Assembly (NCBI GenBank): GCA_030431475.1
Contig: JAUIJD010000016.1
Span: 24,347 to 88,346, forward strand
DNA length: 64,000 bases
Direction of reading: 5' to 3'
Origin: Verrucomicrobiia bacterium
Lineage (GTDB): Bacteria; Verrucomicrobiota; Verrucomicrobiia; Verrucomicrobiales; Akkermansiaceae
Under the pieces are notes generated by a model, which did no database searches, had not been told where the DNA came from, and saw only the letters and a list, made by a program, of their open reading frames with translations. This document shows, one piece after another, positions 9,029 through 16,386 of this stretch. The position numbers and the translations under genes are program-made. How positions within the stretch are numbered: the first letter of the stretch is position 1; each line of letters starts with the position of its first letter.

Positions 9029-9688
9029 TTGAAAGTCCTCATCACCGCCGGCCCGACCCGCGAACCGCTCGATCCGGTCCGCTACCTGACGAACCGCTCG
9101 TCCGGCAAGATGGGCTATGCGCTGGCCGCGGCCTTCGCCGACGCCGGTCATCACGTGCTGCTCGTCTCCGGACCCACCGACATCGACATTCCACCCGGCA
9201 TCGATTTCGTTCCCGTCGAAACGGCCTCCGAGATGCACGACGCCGTCCGCCGGCATCTCTTCCGCATGGACGCCGCCATCTTCGCCGCCGCGGTCGCCGA
9301 CTACCGGCCCGCCACCGTGGCCGGGGAGAAGATCAAGAAGAGCGGGGAGGAACTCGTCCTCAAGCTGGTCCGCAACCCCGACATCCTCGGCGAGGCCCGC
9401 GACAAGATGAACTTCGAGGGGATCCTCGTCGGCTTCGCCGCCGAAACCGAGAACCTCGAGGCCAACGCCCGGGACAAGCTGAAGCGCAAGCGCTGCGACC
9501 TCATCGTCGCCAACGACGTCTCCAAGCCCGGCATCGGCTTCGACTCCGACCGCAACGAACTCCTGCTCGTCTTCCCCGAGCACACCGCCGCCCTTCCCGA
9601 AGACGAGAAGCACCACCTCGCCCGCCACCTCGTCAAGGAGGTCGAACTGCTCGCGGCGACGAGGAGTGGCGCTTTCCAAGCGCCATGA
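9029..9688 (+). CDS. coaB: Phosphopantothenate-cysteine ligase (CoaB domain alone)
   Basis: A 219-residue protein equal to the C-terminal CoaB half of the usual CoaBC fusion. It joins cysteine to 4'-phosphopantothenate with CTP. It shows ITAGPTREPLDPVRYLTN, SSGKMGYALA, the AAAVADYRP segment followed by the KIKK loop, GFAAET and LIVANDV. No CoaC flavoprotein domain is fused, so CoaC must be encoded elsewhere. The start is TTG (MKVLITAGPT), the position where the domain begins. The last seven residues SGAFQAP and the TGA stop are encoded by the first hairpin of a dispersed repeat (9663-9779), so the native C-terminus has probably been replaced. Confidence 0.92.
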   Translation: MKVLITAGPTREPLDPVRYLTNRSSGKMGYALAAAFADAGHHVLLVSGPTDIDIPPGIDFVPVETASEMHDAVRRHLFRMDAAIFAAAVADYRPATVAGEKIKKSGEELVLKLVRNPDILGEARDKMNFEGILVGFAAETENLEANARDKLKRKRCDLIVANDVSKPGIGFDSDRNELLLVFPEHTAALPEDEKHHLARHLVKEVELLAATRSGAFQAP

Positions 9689-9779
9689 GCCGGGTAGGCG
9701 GCTTTCGAGCCGCCGGTCCAAACGGGGCGATCCGGAGATCACCCACCCGACCATCATGGCTCCTGCAAGGAGCCACTCC
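9663..9779 (+). repeat. Composite multi-hairpin element, copy 1
   Basis: A 117-base unit bounded by inverted ends GGAGTGGC and GCCACTCC. Inside are successive hairpins: GGCGC-TTTCCAA-GCGCC, GGCGGC-TTTCGA-GCCGCC, GGCGATCCGGAGATCACC, and GGCTCC-TGCAA-GGAGCC at the right end. It matches the copy at 35996-36100 in order and ends, and the half copy at 30908. The left 26 bases are the translated 3' end of coaB. Confidence 0.85.
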
Positions 9780-9859
9780 TTGCCCGCTGCCCGCCCGCCG
9801 CTCATCCTCCGTTCATCTCAAGACCCCGCTCCATCCGGCCTTCCCCGAAGGCCACGCCC

Positions 9860-10324
9860 TTGATCTTCCCGTGCCGGAGACGTGTCTCCCTCTGGTGGTG
9901 GTTGTGGGGAATTGCAACAGCAGGCATCGCGATTCACCACTTCATCGAGTTCCTCGAAGAACACAGCGCATACAACATCGTGTTCTCTGCAATCTGGGCC
10001 GTATGCATTCCCGCAACGGTCCTCCGTATCCGTCAGGAGTCCCACCGACCCTTCATCATTCTCACCCACACAGCCGGCTATGGCCAGCGGTGTGATGCAT
10101 ACGGATTGGTGGCCTTTCCCGAAGTCGTGGAAGCTACGGAAACCGCGAGTTCTCTGAAGATCCGTCATGTAAAAAAGGGTTGGCGTGCCCACTCCAATCC
10201 CACGATTCCCCGCCACCAGTTCGCCGCCGAGGACTGGGAGCAGATCGTCTCCATCCTCCTCGACCGCATCCGCAGCCAGTCGCCCGACGCCACGATCCGC
10301 ACCGCTCTCCACCCCGAGGGCTGA
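9860..10324 (+). CDS. Hypothetical small membrane protein
   Basis: A 154-residue protein of unrecognised family. Residues 9-27 (LWWWLWGIATAGIAIHHFI) and 38-54 (YNIVFSAIWAVCIPATVL) form two membrane helices, followed by a soluble domain that alternates beta-like segments (residues 64-125) and ends in a helix (ATFEDWEQI-like region 120-138, read here as AAEDWEQIVSILLDRI). The two helices plus beta domain resemble PH-like bacterial membrane proteins (for example DUF304/YdbT type), but this is only a guess. The start is TTG at 9860; a GTG at 9871 is out of frame. It sits between a repeat element and the inositol-phosphatase gene. Confidence 0.5.
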   Translation: MIFPCRRRVSLWWWLWGIATAGIAIHHFIEFLEEHSAYNIVFSAIWAVCIPATVLRIRQESHRPFIILTHTAGYGQRCDAYGLVAFPEVVEATETASSLKIRHVKKGWRAHSNPTIPRHQFAAEDWEQIVSILLDRIRSQSPDATIRTALHPEG

Positions 10325-10363
10325 CAATCCCCCTCGTCCGCAGCGAATCGCGTCCGAGCCGCT

Positions 10364-10398
10364 GTCATTCGACATTTGTCATTTATCATTCGTCATTG
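10364..10398 (+). repeat. Heptanucleotide tandem array (five units)
   Basis: Five consecutive 7-nt units: GTCATTC, GACATTT, GTCATTT, ATCATTC, GTCATTG. It is strikingly AT-rich against its surroundings. It ends directly at the GGAGG sequence that may serve as ribosome site for the next gene. It has the same period as arrays at 11165, 11619, 18657, 21665, 21955, 59131, 59204 and 60076, with a different unit. Confidence 0.85.
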
Positions 10399-10416
10399 GA
10401 GGCACAGCCTTCCCGC

Positions 10417-11163
10417 GTGACCGATCTCGAACTCACCGTCCACGCCGCCCACGAGGCCGGCAAGCTCCTCCGCGAACACTTCGGGTCCGAGGCCGTCGTC
10501 GACGAGGCGAGCCATCACGACATCAAGCTCGCCCTCGACAAGCAGTCGCAGGACCTCATCCAGTCCATCCTCCTCACCGCCCGCCCCGACGACGCGTTCT
10601 ACGGCGAGGAAGGCATCGGCGGAAAGCAGGACGCCGAGCGCCAGTGGATCGTCGATCCCATCGACGGCACGGTGAACTACTTCTACGGCATCCCGCACTT
10701 CTGCGTCTCCATCGCCCTCCGTGTGGGCGAGGAGATCGTGCTCGGTGTCATCCACGACCCCATCGTCGGCGAGACCTGGACCGTCGAAAAGGGCGCCCCC
10801 CCCATGCTCGACGGCAAACCGATCCGCTGCAGCCAGCGCTCCAAGCTCGAGGAGAGCGTCCTCTTCATCGGCTGCGGCAAGGACGAGGAGGCGCTGCGTC
10901 TCGGTCTCGAGCGATTCCGGAAGGCCTCCGTACGGGCCCGCAAGATGCGCATGATGGGCTCCGCGGCGCTCGGACTCGCCTACATCGCCACCGGCCGGCT
11001 CGACGCCTACGTCGAGTCCCGTATTTCCCTCTGGGACATCGCCGCCGGCAAGCTCCTCGTCGAGGCCGCCGGCGGCAAGGTCGATCTCGGCCCGTCCACC
11101 AAGGAAGACTCCTGGTCCATCGTCGCCACCAACGGCAGGATCCCGATCGAAGAAATTCTGTGA
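10417..11163 (+). CDS. Inositol-monophosphatase-family phosphatase
   Basis: A 248-residue member of the Mg-dependent, Li-sensitive phosphatase family (IMPase/SuhB/CysQ). Metal-binding motifs are present: EEGIGG, then the signature WIVDPIDGTVNYFYGIPHF, and the C-terminal LWDIAAGKLLVEAAGG. The substrate could be inositol phosphate, a related sugar phosphate or PAP; sequence alone does not decide. The open frame extends upstream to 10180 through a repeat and the previous gene, so the GTG at 10417 is chosen. GGAGG lies 14 bases upstream, slightly far. One base after its stop begins the left inverted repeat of the four-helix-bundle element. Confidence 0.92.
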   Translation: MTDLELTVHAAHEAGKLLREHFGSEAVVDEASHHDIKLALDKQSQDLIQSILLTARPDDAFYGEEGIGGKQDAERQWIVDPIDGTVNYFYGIPHFCVSIALRVGEEIVLGVIHDPIVGETWTVEKGAPPMLDGKPIRCSQRSKLEESVLFIGCGKDEEALRLGLERFRKASVRARKMRMMGSAALGLAYIATGRLDAYVESRISLWDIAAGKLLVEAAGGKVDLGPSTKEDSWSIVATNGRIPIEEIL

Positions 11164-11164
11164 C

Positions 11165-11656
11165 GAACATCCAACATCGAACGTCCAACATCGAACTTCG
11201 AAGGCTCCATGAGTGAACAAGACTATGATCTTGAAGACCGCCTCCTCGACTACGGAGCGCGCATCATCACGCTTACCAAGGCGCTCCCGAGCGACTTCGC
11301 CGAACATCACATCGCCCAGCAGTTGCTCCGTTCAGGCACCGCACCCCTTTCTCATCACGGCGAAGCCCAGGCGGCCGAATCCCCCGCCGACTTCATCCAC
11401 AAGATGAGCCTCGCGCTCAAGGAGCTTCGTGAGTCGTGGCGTTGGCTGCGCCTGCTCGACCATGCGAAGCTGACTCCCGAAGGTCGCAGCATCACGCCAC
11501 TCATCGACGAGACCGACCAGCTCATCCGGATCTTCGTCGCCAGCATCGCCACGGCCCGCCGCAACCGGGACAAGGACAAGTAGCCGCATCCACTCGAACG
11601 ATGCCTGAATCCATCGACTTCGACGTTCGATGTTGGACGTTCGATGTTGGATGTTC
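11165..11656 (+). mobile_element. Inverted-repeat-bounded element carrying a four-helix-bundle gene
   Basis: A 492-base unit whose ends are 38-nt inverted repeats (11165-11202 and 11619-11656) with one mismatch. Each end is itself a heptamer array, read outward-to-inward as GTTGGAT/GTTCGAT/GTTGGAC/GTTCGAT. The only ORF inside is the four-helix-bundle gene. The unit fits tightly between the stop of the inositol phosphatase (one base away) and the ATG of ispF (12 bases away), so it looks inserted into a former operon junction. The RNA would fold into a long stem with the gene in the loop. No transposase is present. Confidence 0.75.
11209..11583 (+). CDS. Four-helix-bundle protein of the 23S-rRNA intervening-sequence (S23/IVP) family
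   Basis: A 124-residue protein matching the TIGR02436-type family: IAQQLLRSGTAPLSHHGEA, then SPADFIHKMSLALKELRES and WRWLRLL, the usual conserved helices 2 and 3. The family is known from ORFs inside intervening sequences of 23S rRNA genes in Leptospira and others, and from Avd, the accessory protein of diversity-generating retroelements, which binds nucleic acid as a pentamer. Here no reverse transcriptase or rRNA is nearby. The C-terminus is basic (ATARRNRDKDK). The gene lies between long inverted repeats, like the arrangement in rRNA intervening sequences. Its molecular role is unknown. Confidence 0.85.
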   Translation: MSEQDYDLEDRLLDYGARIITLTKALPSDFAEHHIAQQLLRSGTAPLSHHGEAQAAESPADFIHKMSLALKELRESWRWLRLLDHAKLTPEGRSITPLIDETDQLIRIFVASIATARRNRDKDK

Positions 11657-11668
11657 CAGCCTCCGGCC

Positions 11669-12133
11669 ATGACCGGCCTCGGCTACGACATCCACCGCTT
11701 CGCGGAAAACCGCCCGCTCATCCTCGGCGGCGTGGAGATCCCCCACACCCACGGCCTCGACGGACACTCCGACGCCGACGTGCTCTCCCACGCCATCGCC
11801 GATGCCGTGCTCGGCGCGCTCGGATTGCCCGACATCGGCCACTGGTTCCCTCCCGGTGACCCCGGGTGCAAGGACATCTCCTCGCTCAAGATTCTCGAGA
11901 AGGCCGCCGCCCTGATCCGCGAGCGCGACCACGAGATCGTGAACGTCGATGCCACCCTGATCGCCGAGGCGCCGAAAGTGCTGCCCCATCGCGAGGCGAT
12001 GCAGCAGAACATCGGCCGCTCCCTCGGCATCCCGCCGGAGCGGGTCGGCATCAAGGCCACCACCAACGAGCTCCTCGGCGCCATCGGTCGGCGGGAAGGC
12101 ATCGCCGCCATGGCCATCGCGGAGGTCAGGTAG
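11669..12133 (+). CDS. ispF: 2-C-methyl-D-erythritol 2,4-cyclodiphosphate synthase
   Basis: A 154-residue enzyme of the MEP isoprenoid pathway, of usual length. It forms the cyclodiphosphate from CDP-methylerythritol phosphate, releasing CMP. Visible motifs are the metal ligands GYDIHRF (Asp7, His9), LGG, GHSDADVLSHAIADA, DIGHWFP and the C-terminal GIKATTNELLGAIGRREGIAA. The frame reads upstream into the heptamer array (giving an artefactual MLDVRCWMF start), but MTGLGYDIHRF at 11669 is the family start. Its promoter region, if local, would lie inside the inverted-repeat element. Confidence 0.96.
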   Translation: MTGLGYDIHRFAENRPLILGGVEIPHTHGLDGHSDADVLSHAIADAVLGALGLPDIGHWFPPGDPGCKDISSLKILEKAAALIRERDHEIVNVDATLIAEAPKVLPHREAMQQNIGRSLGIPPERVGIKATTNELLGAIGRREGIAAMAIAEVR

Positions 12134-12243
12134 CCCTTCCGGAGCATCGACATTCCTGTCGATCACCGGACACCGCCCCCTGGGGTATCAATGAAGGCGG
12201 TGGGCGCTTGCATCCCGTACCGCGGACCCCCGGAAACGTGGCC

Positions 12244-12258
12244 GGGGCTTCCAGCCCC
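12244..12258 (+). repeat. TTCCA-loop hairpin GGGGC/GCCCC
   Basis: A perfect GGGGC-TTCCA-GCCCC hairpin in the 245-base gap after ispF. It belongs to the constant-loop, variable-stem hairpin family seen at 9668, 21159, 22857, 36001, 55200 and 56236. The rest of the gap (12134-12378) shows further short GC-rich palindromes and no gene. The hairpin could also act as a terminator for ispF, but no T-run follows. Confidence 0.7.
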
Positions 12259-12378
12259 GTCGCCGAGACCCAGAGCCAACCCGGCGACGCGCCTGGAAGG
12301 CCCGGCCACATCCGCTTGCCCACCGCCTCCGTTTACAGTCCCCTTGCCAAGACTCCCTAAGTTTCCTAAACCATCCCC

Positions 12379-12642
12379 GTGCCGACCCCCGACCGCCGCT
12401 ACCTGAGCCAATGGCTGCGCCGCACGCGCAAGCAGCTCGCCCCGAGCGGCCGGCTCAGCGAAACCGCGCTGGTCCTTTCCCAACGCGAGGGTGGCGCGCC
12501 CGAGTGGCACGCCGGTCGCCTGCGGGCCATCCTCGATGAAGAGCTGGTCCCCTCCCTCGACGAGTTGACCTCCATCGATCTGCTCCTCGCCCGACCGAAG
12601 AACCGCTCCGCCGAAATCGCGGAGCCGCTTTCCCTCTTCTGA
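12379..12642 (+). CDS. Small hypothetical protein
   Basis: An 87-residue protein with GTG start, not recognised. The sequence is basic and helical in the first half (YLSQWLRRTRKQLAPSGRL) and acidic in the second (RAILDEELVPSLDELTSIDLLLARP). The pattern of helices and the LSETALVLSQREGGAPEW segment recall a small DNA-binding helix-turn-helix, but no clear family match can be made. It ends six bases before the convergent porin gene. Regular codon use supports a real gene. Confidence 0.55.
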   Translation: MPTPDRRYLSQWLRRTRKQLAPSGRLSETALVLSQREGGAPEWHAGRLRAILDEELVPSLDELTSIDLLLARPKNRSAEIAEPLSLF

Positions 12643-12648
12643 TTCCGC

Positions 12649-13863
12649 TCAGAAGATGACCCGCGTCGAGAGCCACAGGGTTGTGCCGCGATAGACGTTG
12701 ACCGAGTTCGAGCTCATCTGCTCCCACTCGACCCCTCCGAGCACGCTGAGGTGCTTCGGGCAGACCCACCACACGAAGCCCCCGTAGAGGGCCTGGTGAT
12801 AGTCGCCCCGCCCGGCGGCCAGCGTCGGAATGCCCTCGTTCTGAGGACGCCCGGCCTCACGGGCGTAGCGGGAGCGCATCTGGATGCCCCTCGGGGCGTC
12901 CGATTTCATGAACTCATAGCGGCACACCAGTTGGAACCGGTCCTCGACCAGCCAGTAGGTCGGCATCAGGCACGCGCCGTAGAACGTCCCCCCGGTGGTG
13001 GCCGCCGGACCCTCGAGTTCGCCATAGGCGGTGCTGACGTGAAACTGCCACGGTCCCTCGCAAAGCCGGAACCAGGGGGTGAAGACCCACTCCCAGGGCG
13101 AGTACATCTCGTCGCGGCCCTTCACGTCCTGGATCCCGCCACCGACCGACAGCAGCGCCTCATCGACGCACAGCGCCTTGGCAAAGTCGTGCTCCCACGA
13201 AGCGATCAGCAGCGTGCCGTCATCCCAGGTGCCGAACTCCGGCGAAGTATCGGTGCTGAACACCCCGACCTTCACCAGGTCGTCGCCGCGACCGAGCGAC
13301 ATCCACGCCCCGGTCGTCCCGGTCGCCGCGCGGAAGGGGACGACGAAGGACGACAACGACGAGCGCTCGACCGTGTAGATGCTGTTGATCGAGGTTTCGT
13401 CCTCCTCGTTGAGCTCGGTCAGCTTGCGCTTGCCGTAGCTGATCGAGAAGGTGTCGAGCGGGTTGTCCGGAGCGAAGGCGTTGAGATCGAGGGTGGCGTA
13501 GGCGGTGAACAATCCGAAGTAGTCGAACTCGACCCCGTCGTTGGTCCGACCCTCGTCCTGGCTCATGTTGGCATGCACACTCCAACTCAGCGCGTTGAAG
13601 GCCTTGCCCTTCATCGTCAGCCGCGTCCGGCGCACGTCCAGCGCCCGGCCGTAGGAGAAGTCCTGGTTCGCGGCCCGGCCGTCGACCTGCGCCGCCTGCA
13701 GGTGGATGTAGCCGCCGAAGCGGAGCGACTGCAGCCACGGCGACTCCGCATCGGTGGGCACCGTCCCGATGTCCCACGGGATCGCCTCGCACCAGTTTCC
13801 GTCATTCCCATCCGCCGTCGAAACGGCAGCCGTCAGCAGCAGGGCGATCCATGTCGGCTTCAC
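12649..13863 (-). CDS. Outer-membrane porin-like beta-barrel protein
   Basis: A 404-residue protein with a signal peptide (MKPTWIALLLTAAVSTADG) followed by alternating amphipathic strands through the whole length and a C-terminal aromatic residue (LWLSTRVIF), typical of outer-membrane barrels. Segments such as RFGGYIHLQAAQV, FDYFGLFTAYATLDL and FTPWFRLCEGPWQFHVSTAY resemble the phosphate-selective porin (OprO/OprP) type. Substrate is not known. Unusually many cysteines (about seven) are present for an outer-membrane porin. It is separated from the HAD gene by 43 bases on the same strand. Confidence 0.75.
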   Translation of the reverse strand: MKPTWIALLLTAAVSTADGNDGNWCEAIPWDIGTVPTDAESPWLQSLRFGGYIHLQAAQVDGRAANQDFSYGRALDVRRTRLTMKGKAFNALSWSVHANMSQDEGRTNDGVEFDYFGLFTAYATLDLNAFAPDNPLDTFSISYGKRKLTELNEEDETSINSIYTVERSSLSSFVVPFRAATGTTGAWMSLGRGDDLVKVGVFSTDTSPEFGTWDDGTLLIASWEHDFAKALCVDEALLSVGGGIQDVKGRDEMYSPWEWVFTPWFRLCEGPWQFHVSTAYGELEGPAATTGGTFYGACLMPTYWLVEDRFQLVCRYEFMKSDAPRGIQMRSRYAREAGRPQNEGIPTLAAGRGDYHQALYGGFVWWVCPKHLSVLGGVEWEQMSSNSVNVYRGTTLWLSTRVIF

Positions 13864-13906
13864 GGCGGGAACGAATCATATCCCGCGCCACCTGCGAAGC
13901 GCATGG

Positions 13907-14641
13907 TCAGATCCCGGCAACAAAGCGCAGGATCCGCTGCGCCTTGTCCCGCGCGCCTTTCCACGGCACCGCCGGTCGGACCACCTCCCACCCGTGATGC
14001 TCCGCCAGACCGGTGAGCCGCTCGGACGGGTTCACCACCGTCCCCTCACGACACGCCCGCATCATCGGCAGGTCCGCCGTGCTGTCGGTGTAGCCGTGGC
14101 TTCCCTCCCAGCCCTCACCGCCGGGCGAGCCGATCAGCTTCGAGAGCCGCCGGACCTTCTCCCCGCCCTTGTGATTCGTCAGATCCGGAAACAAGGACAT
14201 CCGTTCGCCGCACTCGACCTCGGTCCCCAGGGCGAGGTCGAAGCCCAGCACCCTTCCGACCTCCCTCACGTAGAACTCCGGACTGGCCGAGGCGAGCACC
14301 GTCAGGTGCCCGGCCTCCCGGTGACGTTCGAGCATCGCGACCACTTCGGGATAGCACTTCGCCGGCACCCACTCATCGACGAACTCCCGCGCCCAGGTTT
14401 CGATCTGCCGGCGTTCCGCGCGCCACAGGTAGCTCAGAAAAACCCGCTTCATCCCCTCGTCGCCGAGGATCCGGTAGAACGGGGCGAACATCGCGAACAA
14501 CGGCAGGTAGAGCCGCCTCGCGCCCTCGCGACGCAGCACGTGGTTGGCGAAGATGACCTGCGTGTCCCACGGGATCAGCGTCCCGTCGAAATCGAACAGC
14601 GCCAGTCCGCGCTTCCTCTTCTCGCTCTGCTCCGGCGTCAC
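13907..14641 (-). CDS. HAD-IB-family phosphatase
   Basis: A 244-residue haloacid-dehalogenase-superfamily phosphatase. Motif I is FDFDGTLIPWD (nucleophile Asp17, acid Asp19), motif II is LTVLASASPEF, motif III is the Lys of NHKGGEKV and motif IV is HGYTDSTADLPMM. The helical cap between motifs I and II is of the subclass IB type seen in phosphoserine phosphatase and in lipid-phosphate phosphatases such as those acting on 1-acyl-glycerol or phosphatidylglycerol phosphate. The substrate is not determined. The GTG start at 14641 is chosen because the upstream frame to 14779 reads into a repeat element. Confidence 0.85.
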   Translation of the reverse strand: MTPEQSEKRKRGLALFDFDGTLIPWDTQVIFANHVLRREGARRLYLPLFAMFAPFYRILGDEGMKRVFLSYLWRAERRQIETWAREFVDEWVPAKCYPEVVAMLERHREAGHLTVLASASPEFYVREVGRVLGFDLALGTEVECGERMSLFPDLTNHKGGEKVRRLSKLIGSPGGEGWEGSHGYTDSTADLPMMRACREGTVVNPSERLTGLAEHHGWEVVRPAVPWKGARDKAQRILRFVAGI

Positions 14642-14691
14642 CGCGGCAGGCTTTCCCCGATCCGGCGAACTGCCAAGAGCAGAGGTGGCTC

Positions 14692-14877
14692 TTTGGAGTG
14701 CGGAGGCTTGCCTCCGCTTTGCGGCAGGCGGAGCTTGCTCCGGCCGGGGGCGAGCCGCCATCGGATGCCGCCCTCCCAAACATCCGCCGGAAGCGTTCGC
14801 TTCTTCAGGATGACCTCCTCCACCGGCACCAGCTCGACCGGCGCTCGAAAAGCGGAGGCAAGCCTCCGCACTCCAAA
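14692..14877. repeat. Small element with 29-bp perfect terminal inverted repeats
   Basis: Bases 14692-14720 and 14849-14877 are exact reverse complements over 29 nt. Each arm also holds its own palindrome GCGGAGG-CTTG-CCTCCGC. The interior (128 bases) has another palindrome, CGGAGC-TTG-CTCCG, and no ORF of its own. It fills most of the gap between the divergent HAD and PhoD-like genes, so their promoters must lie in or beside it. It is a MITE-like structure by shape. Confidence 0.85.
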
Positions 14878-14922
14878 TCCTGCCGATGGGAGACCCACCC
14901 GCCTCCCTCCGTATCGATCACC

Positions 14923-16251
14923 ATGCGACTTGCCATCCTCTGCCAATTCGGACTCATCGCCAGCGTCCACGCTCTCGGTTTCGCCAACGGGGTCAAGATC
15001 GGCGAGGTCACCCCGGATTCGGCCGTGCTCTGGACCCGGCTCACCGCCGCGGACGAAGCCGAAAACCGCGTCGCCTCCTGGAACGCGGAAGACCCCCACT
15101 GGCGGGCGCCCGGCCTGAGCGGACACCTCACCTTCCGCTACTGGCCCGAGAACCGTCCCGAAGCGGCGAAGGAAACGCCGCCGGTCAAGGTCGGTGCCGA
15201 CACCGACTTCTGCCACCAGGTGCGCGTTGCCGGCCTGCTCCCGGCGACGAACTACGCCTTCTCCGCCATCGGGCGCTCCGGCGACGACTCCGCCGGGTTC
15301 ACTGCTTCCTTCACCACCGCCCCGGCCGACGACTCCGGCGCGCCGGTCACCTTCGTGGTCTCGACCTGCCAGGACTTTCCCCGCCGGGACGACACGCAGA
15401 ACGGCCACCGCATCTACCGCTCGATGCTCGAGCTCGGCCCCGCCTTCTTCATCCAGACCGGCGACACGCTCTACTACGACAAGCCGAAGCCCTTCGCGAA
15501 GGACCTCGCCACGGCGCGCTACAAATGGAACCGGCTTTACGCGCTGCCGAACCTGCGCGAGTTCCACCGACGCATCCCGACCTACTGGATGCACGACGAC
15601 CACGATCTGCTGAAAAACGACTGCTGGCCCGGCCAACGCTACGGCGACCTCACCTGGGACCAGGGTCTGAAGATCTGGCACGAGCAGGTCCCGCAGTCGG
15701 ATCTCCCCTACCGCCGCTTCCGCTGGGGCCGGCACCTGGAGATCTGGCTTCCCGAGGGCCGCGAGCACCGCTCGCCGAACCCGATGAAGGACGGCCCGGA
15801 GAAATCGATCTTCGGCGACGCCCAATGGAAGTGGCTGGAGGACTCGATGCGCCGCTCCGATGCCACCTTCAAGCTCTTCGTCTCCGCGACCCCGGTGGTC
15901 GGCCCGGACCGGAAGAACAAGAACGACAACCACGCCAACGAGGGCTTCGCCCACGAAGGCGAGCGCCTCCGCCGTTTCCTCTCCGCCATCCCCGGCTGCT
16001 TCGTCATCAATGGCGATCGCCACTGGCAGTATCATTCCGTCGATGCCGAAACCGGACTTCACGAGTTCGGCTGCGGTCCCGCCTCCGACCTGCATGCCGG
16101 TGGCTGGAAACCCGGCGACCGCCGGCCGGAGCACCGCTTTCTCCGGGTCAAGGGCGGCTTCGCCAGCATCTCGGTCGAAGCGGGGCGGGCGGTGGTCACC
16201 CACCACGACGTCGACGGCAAGCCCGTCCATCGCACCGAGATCGAACGCTGA
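14923..16251 (+). CDS. PhoD-like metallophosphatase, secreted
   Basis: A 442-residue protein with a signal peptide (MRLAILCQFGLIASVHALG) and an N-terminal fibronectin-like strand domain (residues 20-135: GVKIGEVTPDSAVLWTRL is typical of PhoD). The phosphoesterase domain follows, with metal-binding motifs QTGDTLYYD, WMHDDHD and NGDRHWQYHS. PhoD enzymes are Ca/Fe phosphodiesterases/alkaline phosphatases that release phosphate outside the cytoplasm. The frame is open far upstream through the inverted-repeat element, but the ATG at 14923 begins the signal peptide. The catalytic residues look complete. Confidence 0.87.
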   Translation: MRLAILCQFGLIASVHALGFANGVKIGEVTPDSAVLWTRLTAADEAENRVASWNAEDPHWRAPGLSGHLTFRYWPENRPEAAKETPPVKVGADTDFCHQVRVAGLLPATNYAFSAIGRSGDDSAGFTASFTTAPADDSGAPVTFVVSTCQDFPRRDDTQNGHRIYRSMLELGPAFFIQTGDTLYYDKPKPFAKDLATARYKWNRLYALPNLREFHRRIPTYWMHDDHDLLKNDCWPGQRYGDLTWDQGLKIWHEQVPQSDLPYRRFRWGRHLEIWLPEGREHRSPNPMKDGPEKSIFGDAQWKWLEDSMRRSDATFKLFVSATPVVGPDRKNKNDNHANEGFAHEGERLRRFLSAIPGCFVINGDRHWQYHSVDAETGLHEFGCGPASDLHAGGWKPGDRRPEHRFLRVKGGFASISVEAGRAVVTHHDVDGKPVHRTEIER

Positions 16252-16253
16252 AG

Positions 16254-16385
16254 GGAGCGCCGGGTTCACCCGGCTGGAGCCCGGGTGCGGCAGCGGAAAG
16301 ATCCCGCCCAGCTCATGGGTGGCCAACCTTCGCCAAAGCGTTCCTTGCACGATTCATCGCCGATGCCGGGTGAACCCGGCGCTCC
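16254..16385. repeat. Small element with 21-bp perfect terminal inverted repeats
   Basis: Bases 16254-16274 and 16365-16385 are exact reverse complements over 21 nt, beginning GGAGCGCCGGG and ending CCCGGCGCTCC. The interior of 90 bases has no ORF. It lies exactly between the convergent PhoD-like and DUF6807 genes, starting three bases after one stop and ending one base before the other. It could serve as a bidirectional terminator. Confidence 0.85.
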
Positions 16386-16386
16386 G

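Noticed and set aside
11209-11583. Diversity-generating retroelement (Avd) cassette
   Set aside because: The four-helix-bundle protein resembles Avd, but no reverse transcriptase, template repeat or variable-repeat target is in the neighbourhood.
11630-11668. N-terminal extension of IspF
   Set aside because: The 13 extra codons translate the heptamer array (LDVRCWMF). Normal IspF begins at MTGLGYDIHRF.
14642-14779. N-terminal extension of the HAD phosphatase
   Set aside because: The extra 46 codons read through the 29-bp inverted-repeat element and a low-complexity segment. The domain begins just after the GTG at 14641.
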